From the NCBI RefSeq assembly GCF_017539065.1, contig NZ_JAFYHP010000016.1, positions 124,001 to 188,000 on the forward strand: a stretch of 64,000 nucleotides of DNA. The letters are read 5' to 3'. This document shows positions 53,682-62,791 of this stretch, piece by piece. The notes under the pieces are model-generated. The model was not told where the DNA came from, ran no database searches, and was given only the letters and a program-made list of their open reading frames with translations. Source of the stretch: Methanobrevibacter sp. (GTDB lineage Archaea; Methanobacteriota; Methanobacteria; Methanobacteriales; Methanobacteriaceae). Position 1 is the first letter of the stretch, and every line of letters begins with the position of its first letter. The position numbers were made by a program, and so were the translations under genes.

Positions 53682-54086
53682 CTATTTTTTTTTATTAGCT
53701 ATATATTCTGCCATGAATTGCATTATCTGTTGATATTTATAGGAATTATAAATGCTGAATGTGACATATTTTCCATCTTGCATTTTAATTTCTAATGCAT
53801 TTTTTACTTCTTTTGATTTGTTTATTTCAATTATTTTATGCCATTGAATTCGTAGAGTTTTGGTTTTCAGAGCTTTTTCAATGTGAATTCCATCATCTAG
53901 GATTTTAACGATTTTTACAACACGACGATTCATATCTGAATTAATTTGAATATCCCCATTTTCATCGAAAACATAATCCGGGATTAAACAAGTCGCTTTC
54001 CAACCCTGTTTCATTTTTTTTAAAACATGTGCTCTGTCTTTTTTTGTTAATTTAACACCAGTTTCGGGGCTTAAGTTAAGTGCCAT
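53682..54086 (-). CDS. Hypothetical basic protein, possible PH-like fold
   Basis: A 134-residue basic protein. The middle has alternating strands (RRVVKIVKILDDGIHIEKAL, LRIQWHKIIEINKS, NALEIKMQDGKYVTFSI) and a C-terminal helix (KYQQIMQFMAEYIANKKK), which resembles bacterial PH-like or GRAM-like domains, but I cannot confirm a family. It follows the GATase/CobQ-like gene with a 1-base overlap and is convergent with ribB, with no gap. No membrane segment or cysteines besides C33. Confidence 0.7.
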   Translation of the reverse strand: MALNLSPETGVKLTKKDRAHVLKKMKQGWKATCLIPDYVFDENGDIQINSDMNRRVVKIVKILDDGIHIEKALKTKTLRIQWHKIIEINKSKEVKNALEIKMQDGKYVTFSIYNSYKYQQIMQFMAEYIANKKK

Positions 54087-55579
54087 TAAATCACCGTATT
54101 TTTTATTTCATCAAAGGAATAAATTTTATTGAATTCAACTTCACGAGTCATGTTTATTATTGAATCAATGTCTAGATTATTTTCTATTAAATCCATTGCA
54201 TATGAAGTGAACAGTTCATATCTTATTTCAACTTCCGGAATAAACCCACGCATATCTGCGGATTTTAATTTTGGAAGTTTTAAAACATTTTTTACATTAG
54301 TGTTATTTCTAATATATGGAACTATCTGGTCGAATATATCGTCATTGTAGACTTTGTTTAATAATATAGCTTCTACTGAAATTCCTAATTTTTCTAGCAT
54401 ATTCGCATGGGAAACCAAGTCAATAGCTGCAGATTCTATTCCGCCTTTGTTAACACCTGAAGCCAATATCATCGGTATATTTGAGGACATTGCAATTTCA
54501 GCAGCGGAATAAGGAACTTTTTCATTTAAAAGACCGGTAAATACGCTCATAACACCTTCAATAAGTACAATATCATAGTCTGATTTGTTGAGTTTAGCTA
54601 TTGTAGATTCAATATCTGCCCAACCCAGGTGTCCGATTTTAATTGATGCAAAGTCTTCCATTTTTCCTTTTGTCAAGTATAATCCCGGTATAATATCACG
54701 GACATCTGGACCCACTTTTAGGAGAGCTACTTTATAACCCCTTTTTCTTAAAGCTCCTGCAAGACCTGTCAGGATAAAGGTTTTTCCAGAATCTGATCCA
54801 TTACTTCCAATCATCAGGTATTTAGGTTTTTTGTTCGGTTTAATTTCTGGAACTTTGATGTTAGTGTTAATTCCGACTTCACTTTGCAAGAATTTTTTGA
54901 CTTCAATGTTTCTATTGTAAATTTCATCAATATTTTTGCCGTCTATTTGTTCTAATAAATTGTTTACAATAATTGGATTTTCATCTAATATACCATGAAT
55001 CATTGTACCAATAACATTTCCATCATCGTTACATGCACCGGAAAAGATGTTATAGTCGCCTTTCTCGTTAGTGTCTCCATAATTCATTCTTTGAACTTTA
55101 GAATAAAACAATGGCTTTGCATCCCCTTCCACTTTTCCATAAGTGTGTGTGTGAAAACCGTTGACATCTTCATCCTGGTTTCTGACTAAAAAGGAGTTTT
55201 TAAATACTTTTGCCTTAACACGATCACTAGTAATCAGCGGGGAAAAGTTCACATCAATTATTCCGAGGCCGGGCTTAAGGATAGGCACTGGGGATTTACG
55301 ACCAATATCTATCTGATTTGATAATAGCTGAAAACCTGCACAAATTCCAATAATAGGCTTTCCGTCACGAGCCATTTTTTTAATTTCGGTATTTAAATCC
55401 ATATTAATGTCATTGGATTCAATGAGAGTCCCACCAGGAATGATTAAAGCATCTAATTCTTCACTTGCCTTATTACCGTTAACCAACCCGTTTTCTTTAA
55501 CAATATCTGTTGGTAAATTTCCGAAATCTTCAAATCCAGGTACTGCTCCACTAACATAAGCAAGTCCAATTTTTGTCAT
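54086..55579 (-). CDS. CobQ/CobB-like amidotransferase-ATPase with permuted domains
   Basis: A 497-residue protein in which a class I glutamine amidotransferase comes first and a CobQ/dethiobiotin-synthetase-type ATPase second, the reverse of CbiA, CbiP and CfbB. The amidotransferase has the nucleophile in IIGICAGFQLLS and histidines in GFHTHTYG and MIHGILDE. The ATPase has P-loop GSNGSDSGKTFILTGLAG (about 257-274), LLKVGPDVRDI and the EGVMSVFTG motif. It probably amidates a tetrapyrrole or other carboxylate using ATP. Related permuted proteins occur in methanogens; the substrate is not known to me. It is first in a two-gene unit. Confidence 0.8.
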   Translation of the reverse strand: MTKIGLAYVSGAVPGFEDFGNLPTDIVKENGLVNGNKASEELDALIIPGGTLIESNDINMDLNTEIKKMARDGKPIIGICAGFQLLSNQIDIGRKSPVPILKPGLGIIDVNFSPLITSDRVKAKVFKNSFLVRNQDEDVNGFHTHTYGKVEGDAKPLFYSKVQRMNYGDTNEKGDYNIFSGACNDDGNVIGTMIHGILDENPIIVNNLLEQIDGKNIDEIYNRNIEVKKFLQSEVGINTNIKVPEIKPNKKPKYLMIGSNGSDSGKTFILTGLAGALRKRGYKVALLKVGPDVRDIIPGLYLTKGKMEDFASIKIGHLGWADIESTIAKLNKSDYDIVLIEGVMSVFTGLLNEKVPYSAAEIAMSSNIPMILASGVNKGGIESAAIDLVSHANMLEKLGISVEAILLNKVYNDDIFDQIVPYIRNNTNVKNVLKLPKLKSADMRGFIPEVEIRYELFTSYAMDLIENNLDIDSIINMTREVEFNKIYSFDEIKNTVI

Positions 55580-55627
55580 AAGTATAACCTCTTACTAATC
55601 TATTGGATTTGATATATTATTAAGTTA

Positions 55628-55649
55628 AGGGGTGTATTTCAAGTGTAAA
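55628..55649 (-). repeat. Isolated origin-recognition-type box (mini-ORB) upstream of the CobQ-like gene
   Basis: The + strand reads AGGGGTGTATTTCAAGTGTA followed by AA; the core is perfect and the G string is longer than in most origin copies. It lies in the 93-base gap between the gatA stop and the CobQ-like gene start, about 10 kb from the origin. A single copy is present. Confidence 0.75.
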
Positions 55650-55672
55650 AAAAGTCTATAAAAAAAAGAAAT

Positions 55673-57043
55673 TTATTGAGTGTTTTCAAAAACACTCATT
55701 GCTTTGATAATTTTTTCATCATCTAACGGTTTTGCTTGAATTTGTAACCCAACAGGAATGCCATCAACTTTACCAGCAGGAATACTTGCTGCTGGAATAC
55801 CTGCTAAATTAGCAATAACTGTTAGGACATCGTAAGCATACATTTCCATAGGTTCCAATTCGGCTCCGATTTCGTGAGGAAGTTTAGGAACGGTAGGTCC
55901 TACAATCAAATCAACATTTTCAAGCATTGAGGTAATTTCACCTCTAATTACAGATCTTGCTTTTAGTGCTTGTTTATAGTATTTACCACTGAATTCCGCT
56001 TCTGCAATATGTGAACCGATCTTAATTCTTCTTAATACTTCATCTCCACATACCTCTTCGATTCTGTAACCATAATCTCTTCCGTCATATTTTCTAGTTG
56101 CAGAGAAGAATTCTACGTAGTTGATTAAGTAGTAAGTTGGTAAACATAAGTCAATATAATCAAAGCTCACTTCAACTAGTTCAGCGCCGGCATCAACTAA
56201 TTTTTGAATGGCCTTATTTACAGTTTTGTTGATTTCCTCGTCAGTTACATCGATAAATTCTTGACACACTGCTATTTTCATACCTTCTAATGAAGTATCT
56301 TCTAATACTTCGGTAAAATCAGGTTTATTCCATTCAAGAGTAGTGCATTCAGTTTCATCATAATTTGCAATGGTATTTAATGCCAAAGCTATTCCACTAA
56401 CATCATTAGCTAATGGTCCAATTTGGTCTAAACTCATTGATAAATCAAGTAAACCTTGTCTTGACACTGCACCGTATGTTGGTTTGAATCCAACAACACC
56501 ACAGTGTGAAGCAGGGTTTCTGATAGATCCACCAGTGTCTGATCCGATTGCTATATCACACATTTCAGCGGCAATTGCTGCAGCACATCCACCACTTGAA
56601 CCTCCAGGAATTCTGCCCATGGCAGCCGGGTTTTGAGTAGGTCCGTAGTAGGAAGTTTCAGTTGAACTTCCAGCTGCAAATTCATCCATATTTAAAATAC
56701 CGATGATTATTCCATCTTCTTTTAAGATTTCTTCGACAACAGTTGCATTATAGCTTCCAAGGTAATCTTCCAAGGTTTTGGAAGCGGCTGAAATGGTTAA
56801 ATCTTCAACATTAATGTTTGCTTTTATACCAAATACTAATCCAGCTAAAGCTCCAATATCTTCACCGTTAGCTATTTTTTCATCAATAGCTTCCGCTTGT
56901 TTTAATGCATTTTCATAGTTTAATTCAATAAATGCATTAATTTCTTCATTATTTTCATCGATAACTTTAATGAAGCTTTCTACATTTTCTTTAGCTGTCA
57001 TTTCTCCATTTTTAATGGAGTTTAATTTTTCAATAACGCTCAT
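55673..57043 (-). CDS. gatA: Asp-tRNA(Asn)/Glu-tRNA(Gln) amidotransferase subunit A
   Basis: GatA is the amidase subunit that releases ammonia from glutamine for tRNA-bound Asp or Glu amidation within GatCAB. The 456-residue amidase-signature enzyme keeps the Ser-cisSer-Lys triad: the Lys in [13 protein letters not shown], and the serines in [16 protein letters not shown] and [39 protein letters not shown] and the C-terminal [12 protein letters not shown] are typical. gatB and gatC are not adjacent. In archaea this complex serves Asn-tRNA, since GatDE makes Gln-tRNA. Confidence 0.95.
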   Translation of the reverse strand: MSVIEKLNSIKNGEMTAKENVESFIKVIDENNEEINAFIELNYENALKQAEAIDEKIANGEDIGALAGLVFGIKANINVEDLTISAASKTLEDYLGSYNATVVEEILKEDGIIIGILNMDEFAAGSSTETSYYGPTQNPAAMGRIPGGSSGGCAAAIAAEMCDIAIGSDTGGSIRNPASHCGVVGFKPTYGAVSRQGLLDLSMSLDQIGPLANDVSGIALALNTIANYDETECTTLEWNKPDFTEVLEDTSLEGMKIAVCQEFIDVTDEEINKTVNKAIQKLVDAGAELVEVSFDYIDLCLPTYYLINYVEFFSATRKYDGRDYGYRIEEVCGDEVLRRIKIGSHIAEAEFSGKYYKQALKARSVIRGEITSMLENVDLIVGPTVPKLPHEIGAELEPMEMYAYDVLTVIANLAGIPAASIPAGKVDGIPVGLQIQAKPLDDEKIIKAMSVFENTQ

Positions 57044-57151
57044 TAAAACACCTAAATAATCATAAATTATAATATTATTATTATATTTTTCAATGTTTAT
57101 AAACTTGTTTTTTTAAATAGTTTTAAATATTTTTTTTAACTATTATTAATC

Positions 57152-57946
57152 ATGAAAAAGGCTGTCGTGTTTGATAACTCAGGAACTTTAATTGAAAGAT
57201 ATCGGGTTATTAAAGATGTTTTAAATGGAAATATATTCACAGACATTAATTCTTTGGATTTAATTGAAGCAGCTGACTCACTGGCTTTGGTAGTCCTTCA
57301 ATTCAACACCAACAAGCTATTAAAATTGCAGAAAGATACATTAATTTCCGATGTTATCAAGGAATATAATATTGATTTTGATGTGAGCTTTTCTACCAAA
57401 CAGGTTTCAAAAGCTGAAGTTGAAGAGATTCTTTACAATGAAAAGTCATCCACCGTTTCAGACATTACCGATGGCTTTGATATTTTGCGCGAAAAGATTT
57501 CCCATATGGAATTATGTAACGGATCCGCTTTGATTGTAGATATGGATTTAGGTGTTGTTGCATATACCATAACTTCTGCAGGCAAGTTTTTCCCAAGAGT
57601 TTTTGAAACAGTTGAAACTTTAAAATCTCGTGGAATTGAAATATTTATTGCATCAGGAGATAGAAAAGGAGCTATTAATAGATTAGCTAACATGTTGGAT
57701 GTCCCTGAAGATAATGCTTTTGGGACTGTTTCTACTAGGGGAAAATGCGAAGTTGTTTCTATTTTAAAGGAAGGCGGTTTTAAAGTCATGATGGTTGGTG
57801 ATGGGCTGAATGACATATTGGCCTTTAAAAAAGCAGATGTCAGTGTCCTAACCATCGAACAGCAGGAGGAAGTCTCTCCAAAGATGATGGACAAGACTGA
57901 TTATGTTATTGAAGACATTTTTGAAGTTACAATGATTGATTTTTAA
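57152..57946 (+). CDS. HAD-superfamily protein, soluble P-type-ATPase-like
   Basis: A 264-residue HAD-fold protein. Motif I is VVFDNSGTL, with Ser where phosphatases have a second Asp and P-type ATPases have Lys-Thr; motif II is FIASGDRKGAINRLA, and motif IV is MVGDGLNDILAFKKADVSV, as in the P-domain of P-type ATPases. There are no membrane helices. It resembles the soluble MJ0968-type HAD proteins of methanogens, one of which is a phosphatase in vitro. The role here is unknown. It is monocistronic and likely leaderless, diverging from gatA. Confidence 0.78.
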   Translation: MKKAVVFDNSGTLIERYRVIKDVLNGNIFTDINSLDLIEAADSLALVVLQFNTNKLLKLQKDTLISDVIKEYNIDFDVSFSTKQVSKAEVEEILYNEKSSTVSDITDGFDILREKISHMELCNGSALIVDMDLGVVAYTITSAGKFFPRVFETVETLKSRGIEIFIASGDRKGAINRLANMLDVPEDNAFGTVSTRGKCEVVSILKEGGFKVMMVGDGLNDILAFKKADVSVLTIEQQEEVSPKMMDKTDYVIEDIFEVTMIDF

Positions 57947-58008
57947 TATTATTTTTTCGATGTTTTAAGTTATAACTTATAATGTATAACTTTTAAAAAA
58001 ATAATAAA

Positions 58009-58722
58009 TTACAGATTATCGATGACTTCTTTGCTTTTTAAGATATTATCAAAGTTATTTAACTCAATAATTGCAGTATCAATTTTTTTAAGCAAATTCA
58101 AATCAAGTGTGCCTTCACCTAAGGTAATGTGCTGATCTTTTATTCCATCATTGTCATTTAAGTGGCAGTAGCTGATGTTTTTCAAGGACAACATTTCCTC
58201 AAGGTTTCCACATGTATTTGCATGTCCGGTATCAATTGTTAAACTACAACCTGTCTCATCTTGAATCATTTCAAGTTCTTCTACCGTATTTGCTAGAAAT
58301 TTGCCTCGGACCGGCATGTTTTCCACTGAAATTTCAACATTGGTGTTGTCAATTATCTCTCCAACACTTTCAACTGCATATTCCAATGCACAGTTTCTTA
58401 AACGTGGCTCATTTCGTCCGATAATTCCTGGATGAACTGTAATTGTGTTTGCATTTATGCTTTCTGCATAATGGCCACATTGAATCATCTGTCTTACACT
58501 TTCGGTTCTGATTCCTTTGTTGAGGCTTGCGATATTGATGTCCACGGTTGCTGCATGAATCCTTATATCCAATCCACAGTCTTTGAACTCCCCATTGTCC
58601 TTTAAATAAAATGGATCTTCCCCAAGAATTTCAATTATTTCAAATCCATGTTTTTTGGCCAAACTTATAATGTCGTCATTAGGTTCCATAAATAGTGCTA
58701 GTGTAGTAAATCCAAGTTTCAT
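58009..58722 (-). CDS. TIM-barrel sugar isomerase/endonuclease IV-like protein
   Basis: A 237-residue protein of the xylose isomerase-like TIM-barrel family (PF01261). The strands are visible in order: KLGFTTLALFM, IIEILGEDP, IRIHAATVDINIASLN, ANTITVHPGIIGRN, VEISVENMPVRG and SLTIDTGHANTCG, with metal-site candidates E174-type ENMP and the DTGH/HLNDNDG pair. Relatives are sugar-phosphate isomerases or AP endonucleases; the short size favours the former. It is monocistronic and convergent with the HAD gene. Confidence 0.82.
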   Translation of the reverse strand: MKLGFTTLALFMEPNDDIISLAKKHGFEIIEILGEDPFYLKDNGEFKDCGLDIRIHAATVDINIASLNKGIRTESVRQMIQCGHYAESINANTITVHPGIIGRNEPRLRNCALEYAVESVGEIIDNTNVEISVENMPVRGKFLANTVEELEMIQDETGCSLTIDTGHANTCGNLEEMLSLKNISYCHLNDNDGIKDQHITLGEGTLDLNLLKKIDTAIIELNNFDNILKSKEVIDNL

Positions 58723-59005
58723 ATTTATATATATGTATTACAAATATAAATTTATCAAAACTCGACATATGCTGAATTATAACATATTATGAATTTAATC
58801 AATTGATAAATAAAGCATTAAAAACTTTTACATACCAATCTTCCTTCTTTAATCTCTCATTTATTATTTTAAAAGAAGATATCAATGGTAGTTGGCTCAT
58901 GTTAAAGGCAAATTTATCTTATAGGGGTAAATGTTGATTCAGAGAAATATATCCTATTTTTAGGCTAAACTGATTTATTGATTGTATTTTTCTAAGGGTG
59001 ATGTA

Positions 59006-60544
59006 ATGCAAGAGATTGAAACATTTAAAAAAGAATATTTAAAGATATCCGATAAAATTTATATTTTTGATACAACATTAAGGGATGGTGAACAAACACC
59101 CGGCGTTGCTCTTACAATTGATGAAAAAATACAAATTGCCACTAAACTAAATAATTTTGGCGTTGATAAGATAGAAGTCGGGTTCCCCGCTTCTTCAAAA
59201 GGTGAAATCGAGTCAGCAAAAAAGATTAAATCTTTAGGTCTGGATTCTACAATTGTTGGTTTAGCGCGTACTTTAAAAGGCGATATTGATGCTATTTTAG
59301 ATGCGGATTTAGACTATGTACATACATTCATTGGTACTTCTCAATTACATCGCGATTATAAGCTTAAAATGGATAAGCAAACAGTTATTCAAACTGCTGT
59401 CGGTGCTGTTGAGTATGCTAAAGACCATGGGTTAACTGTTGAATTTTCTGCTGAAGACGCAACAAGAACCGAAGGGGACTTTTTGTTTGAAATTTATGAT
59501 GAGGCAGTAAGTGCAGGAGCCGATTTTTTAGATATTCCTGACACATTAGGTATTCTGACTCCAAGTTTAACTAAGTTTTTAATAACTGATTTTAAAAATC
59601 ATTTTAAGACTCCTATTAGTGTCCATTTCCATAATGATTTTGGTCTTGCAACTGCTAATACATTAATTGCTATTGAGAATGGAGCAAACCAAGCTCATGT
59701 TACTGTAAACGGTATTGGTGAGAGGACCGGTAATTGTTCTTTGGAAGAATTGGTTTTGAGTCTTAAAGCCGCTTATAATATTGATTTAGGCGTTGATACT
59801 ACTAGATTATATAGTTTATCTAAATTAGTTGGCCGTTTAACTGGTGTTAAAATGCCCGTTAACAAACCTATTGTTGGAGACAATGCTTTTGCTCATGAAT
59901 CTGGCATTCATGTTCAAGGAATTTTAAATAATTCCTCTACTTATGAACCGATTTCTCCTGAAATGGTCGGCCATTCCCGCCGTATTATTTTAGGAAAGCA
60001 TACAGGCGCCAATGCTATAAAATCTAAATTAAAAGAATATCACATAGATTTAAATGATGAACAGTTTAATAAAGTATTTTCAGAAATTAAATCATTGGGC
60101 GATAGTGGAAAAAGTATTAATGATGATGAGTTAGTTTCTTTAGCTATTAACGAATTAGTTTCAGCTCGTGAAACTCCAATTGTTTTAAAAGGTTTGGGGT
60201 TATCTTCTGGAAATGGTGTTTCTCCTACTGCTACTGTTCGGTTAGAAATTTATGGTGTTGAAAAAGAAACTGCTTCAATAGGTGTCGGCCCTATTGATGC
60301 GGCATTAAATGCTATACGTGACTTAATTAAAGGTGAAATCGATGTTAATCTTGAAGAATATAATTTGGAAGCTGTTACTGGAGGAACTGATGCATTAGCT
60401 GAAGTTTTTGTAATTAGCTCTGATTCTCAAGGTAATAAATCAACCGGCAGATCCACCAATCAAGATGTTGTAATGGCCAGTATTTTGGCTGTTCTAGATT
60501 CTATTAATAAATTATTATTAATTAAGAATTCAAATTTAATATAA
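59006..60544 (+). CDS. leuA: 2-isopropylmalate synthase (or citramalate synthase)
   Basis: An acyl-transferring synthase that condenses acetyl-CoA with a 2-oxo acid. The 512-residue product has FDTTLRDGEQTPGVALT, KIEVGFPASSKGE, the SAEDATRTE region, HFHNDFGLATANTL with metal ligands, and VNGIGERTGNCSLEELV. Residues about 380-512 form the LeuA regulatory domain, which excludes the shorter homocitrate synthase AksA. LeuA and citramalate synthase (CimA) share this layout in methanogens, so either is possible. The ATG at 59006 follows GGGTGATGTA; upstream frame codons back to 58982 are not needed. The 240-base leader region before it shows no clear attenuator. Confidence 0.9.
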   Translation: MQEIETFKKEYLKISDKIYIFDTTLRDGEQTPGVALTIDEKIQIATKLNNFGVDKIEVGFPASSKGEIESAKKIKSLGLDSTIVGLARTLKGDIDAILDADLDYVHTFIGTSQLHRDYKLKMDKQTVIQTAVGAVEYAKDHGLTVEFSAEDATRTEGDFLFEIYDEAVSAGADFLDIPDTLGILTPSLTKFLITDFKNHFKTPISVHFHNDFGLATANTLIAIENGANQAHVTVNGIGERTGNCSLEELVLSLKAAYNIDLGVDTTRLYSLSKLVGRLTGVKMPVNKPIVGDNAFAHESGIHVQGILNNSSTYEPISPEMVGHSRRIILGKHTGANAIKSKLKEYHIDLNDEQFNKVFSEIKSLGDSGKSINDDELVSLAINELVSARETPIVLKGLGLSSGNGVSPTATVRLEIYGVEKETASIGVGPIDAALNAIRDLIKGEIDVNLEEYNLEAVTGGTDALAEVFVISSDSQGNKSTGRSTNQDVVMASILAVLDSINKLLLIKNSNLI

Positions 60545-60726
60545 TTTTTATTTGTTTATTTTTTTTTATAGTTTTTATTATTTTATTTAATAAAAGTTTT
60601 TTAACTAAAAATTATGTATTAAATTTAATCTATAATTTATTTTATTTTTTATTTTTTAGTTATTGTTTAAAATTATGTAAAATTATATATACATTAAATA
60701 CCTAAGTTTTATATGGTGACTTAAAT

Positions 60727-61002
60727 ATGGAAAATAATACAATTTTTGTAGGTAGCAAACCTGTTATGAATTATGTTTTAGCGGTTGTTACACAATTTAA
60801 CGAAGGATCTAATAGTGTTCTCTTAAGAGCAAGAGGAAAAGCTATTAGCCGCGCCGTTGATGCTGCTGAAATTGTAAGAAACAGATTTGTTCCGGAAGCG
60901 GATGTTACTGATATTCAAATTTCTACCGAAGAAATTGAAAACTTTAACAACGAAAAAACAAACGTTTCCATTATAGAAATTTTAATTGAAAAGGGTGAAT
61001 AA
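60727..61002 (+). CDS. albA: DNA/RNA-binding protein Alba
   Basis: A 91-residue Alba protein that binds DNA and RNA as dimers and helps shape archaeal chromatin with histones. [16 protein letters not shown] contains the conserved Lys whose acetylation lowers DNA affinity in Sulfolobus; [20 protein letters not shown] contributes the basic loop. GGTGACTTAAAT precedes the ATG, and a TATA-like TTATATATAC lies about 45 bases upstream. It is monocistronic, with a T-rich stretch at 60560-60580 ending the previous gene. Confidence 0.96.
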   Translation: MENNTIFVGSKPVMNYVLAVVTQFNEGSNSVLLRARGKAISRAVDAAEIVRNRFVPEADVTDIQISTEEIENFNNEKTNVSIIEILIEKGE

Positions 61003-61008
61003 CTCTTT

Positions 61009-61668
61009 TTAATCAAATTTCTTTAAAACTTTTTTATCAAAAAGATATTTTGATAATAGAATATTTGAAGTCCCTTTTCCATGAGATTCTACTTTTCCTT
61101 TTTTTATTGCTTTTAGTACACTATCTATATCTTTTTCACAATCTATTAAGCTAAAACAATCACCAACAAATTTCCAATAATGGGCATCACTTGCACCTAA
61201 ACTTGGAAGGTGTTCATTTTTTGATAAATTTTTTGCTTTATTGTTACAATATCCTATTATGAATCTTGCGTTTTTTGTCTCAATAGCATCAATTTCCAAG
61301 TCTTTATAATCGCTTTTACATAAAAGTCCATGACGGTAAAAACAGTATGGATGGGGTATAATTGCAAGACCCCCTAAATCATGGATTCTATCTATTGTAT
61401 CTTCAGGTGAAAGGTCACGTGGTATATTTTCCTCGCACCCAAATCCAAGGATATGGCCTTGTGTTGAAGAAATTTCTATTGATGGAATTGCTAATATATC
61501 TGTGTTTCTAGTTTTTGATAAAACTTCACTGGTTCCATCAACAGTATTGTGGTCAGATATTGCAATGATGTCGATATTTTTATTTTTTGCAGTTTGCAAA
61601 ATATCATCAATTTTTGAATTTGAATCAGGAGAGTATTCACTATGAATATGTGAGTCCATTTTAAGCAT
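61009..61668 (-). CDS. PHP-domain metal-dependent phosphoesterase
   Basis: A 219-residue PHP-domain protein. Metal-binding motifs are DSHIHSEYSPDS, ISDHNTVDGT, IPSIEISS, IIPHPYCFYRHG and GASDAHYWKFVG. Such enzymes hydrolyse phosphodiesters or phosphomonoesters, for example 3',5'-nucleoside bisphosphates or oligoribonucleotides. It starts 1 base after the stop of the DUF1786 gene, so the two form an operon. Either Met 1 (61668) or Met 4 (61659) may be the start; AGGAAAG favours the first. Confidence 0.87.
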   Translation of the reverse strand: MLKMDSHIHSEYSPDSNSKIDDILQTAKNKNIDIIAISDHNTVDGTSEVLSKTRNTDILAIPSIEISSTQGHILGFGCEENIPRDLSPEDTIDRIHDLGGLAIIPHPYCFYRHGLLCKSDYKDLEIDAIETKNARFIIGYCNNKAKNLSKNEHLPSLGASDAHYWKFVGDCFSLIDCEKDIDSVLKAIKKGKVESHGKGTSNILLSKYLFDKKVLKKFD

Positions 61669-61669
61669 T

Positions 61670-62701
61670 TTATCTTTCCTGAATTGTTTTTATTAATCCT
61701 ACTGTTCCTGTCATCATTACATCTCCTCCAGGAGCTGCATGATGCCAATCAAGATTTGTTTTTTCGATTAATTCTCTTTTAGGCCCACTCACTATTACTT
61801 TTTCTATTTTTGATATTGGATTGAGTACATGTGCGCCATGCCCATGGTCATTGTAGACTTCTTCATTTGTAATCTCACCTGAAGCTAAACGTTTAATGTA
61901 TCTTTCGAGAGATTCACCTGTTAGACTTGATGTGTGATGTTCGAATACTCCTTGAATTTTACCGTCTTCAATGGAGGCCGCTGTTGTGTGTCCGTTTCCA
62001 ATGTCTATTACTATAAAACTATTCAATTTTTTAGCTACTTCATCAAAACACATTCCGGCTATTGATGCGAATTTAGTATCCATTAACAACGGAACATCTT
62101 CAATTCCCTCATTTTTCAGGGTTCTTCTTACGGCTTGCATTCTTGTGTAGTATTCAGGCAGGTCATCTCTAAATCCAAATTCTAATGGAGAAATCGGGCT
62201 TGATATTTTTTCTCTTATTTTTTCAAATCTAAAGTCTCTATCACCCATATTTTCATTATATCCATGATCTTGCACTGCAATAGCAATTTCATCAAAATCA
62301 AATTCCAGATCATAGCCTAATAAAAATTCGGATAATTTTGTAATGCTGATATCTCCCATTGTGATTTTTGAATATTGAGAGTAATCCTTTGAATCGTCAG
62401 CTATTTCGATTCCGTATGATTTTACCTGTTCGAGATCGTCACGAATTGTTCTTGCACACACCGGTTCCATAACAACATTATATCCTTTTTCCATGTGTTC
62501 GAGTATACTTTTTTTAATTTTTCCTCCACCCATTATTTCCCCAGTGAAATAAATATCATTTTCGATTTCTCTCATTTGTTGGGAAATATATAAGTGAGGA
62601 GATGGAAGCACAAGCTTAATGGAATTTTCAAGTTCTTTTTTCGTGTCATATATCATCATGTCTTGTGTTCCTGTTCCGACATCAATAGCTAAAATTCTCA
62701 T
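61670..62701 (-). CDS. DUF1786 family ASKHA-fold protein
   Basis: A 343-residue protein that I assign to DUF1786 (PF08735). It has two ASKHA-type phosphate-binding motifs, LAIDVGTGTQDMMIYD at the N-terminus and FIVIDIGNGHTTAASIEDG near residue 235, as in sugar kinases and actin-like proteins. A central AVQDHGYNENMGDRDFRFE and the C-terminal IVSGPKRELIEKTNLDWHHA are family-specific. It has been annotated as related to pyruvate formate-lyase activation, without proof. It is divergent from trpB2 and cotranscribed with the PHP gene. Confidence 0.8.
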   Translation of the reverse strand: MRILAIDVGTGTQDMMIYDTKKELENSIKLVLPSPHLYISQQMREIENDIYFTGEIMGGGKIKKSILEHMEKGYNVVMEPVCARTIRDDLEQVKSYGIEIADDSKDYSQYSKITMGDISITKLSEFLLGYDLEFDFDEIAIAVQDHGYNENMGDRDFRFEKIREKISSPISPLEFGFRDDLPEYYTRMQAVRRTLKNEGIEDVPLLMDTKFASIAGMCFDEVAKKLNSFIVIDIGNGHTTAASIEDGKIQGVFEHHTSSLTGESLERYIKRLASGEITNEEVYNDHGHGAHVLNPISKIEKVIVSGPKRELIEKTNLDWHHAAPGGDVMMTGTVGLIKTIQER

Positions 62702-62738
62702 GTTTTTAAATTGTTTTTTATATTATTAATAATTAAAG

Positions 62739-62785
62739 TGTACATTTTTGTACAACAAAGCTTTATATAGTACATTGTATCAACT
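62739..62785 (+). promoter_or_regulatory. trpB2 promoter with paired TGTACA (TRP box-like) sites
   Basis: Two perfect TGTACA hexamers at 62739-62744 and 62749-62754, centres 10 bases apart, are followed by TATA-like CTTTATATAG at 62761-62770 and a further partial GTACAT at 62770-62775. From memory, TrpY of M. thermautotrophicus binds TGTACA TRP boxes and represses trpB2 there, so a TrpY-type operator is likely. The sites overlap the TFB/TBP region, which suits repression. The next start codon is only about 20 bases past the TATA box. Confidence 0.75.
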
Positions 62786-62791
62786 ATTATT

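Noticed and set aside
58723..59005. leuA leader as a riboswitch or T-box-like attenuator
   Set aside because: I looked for leucine codon runs, T-box motifs and stable hairpins and saw none that persisted; the region is listed as ordinary upstream sequence.
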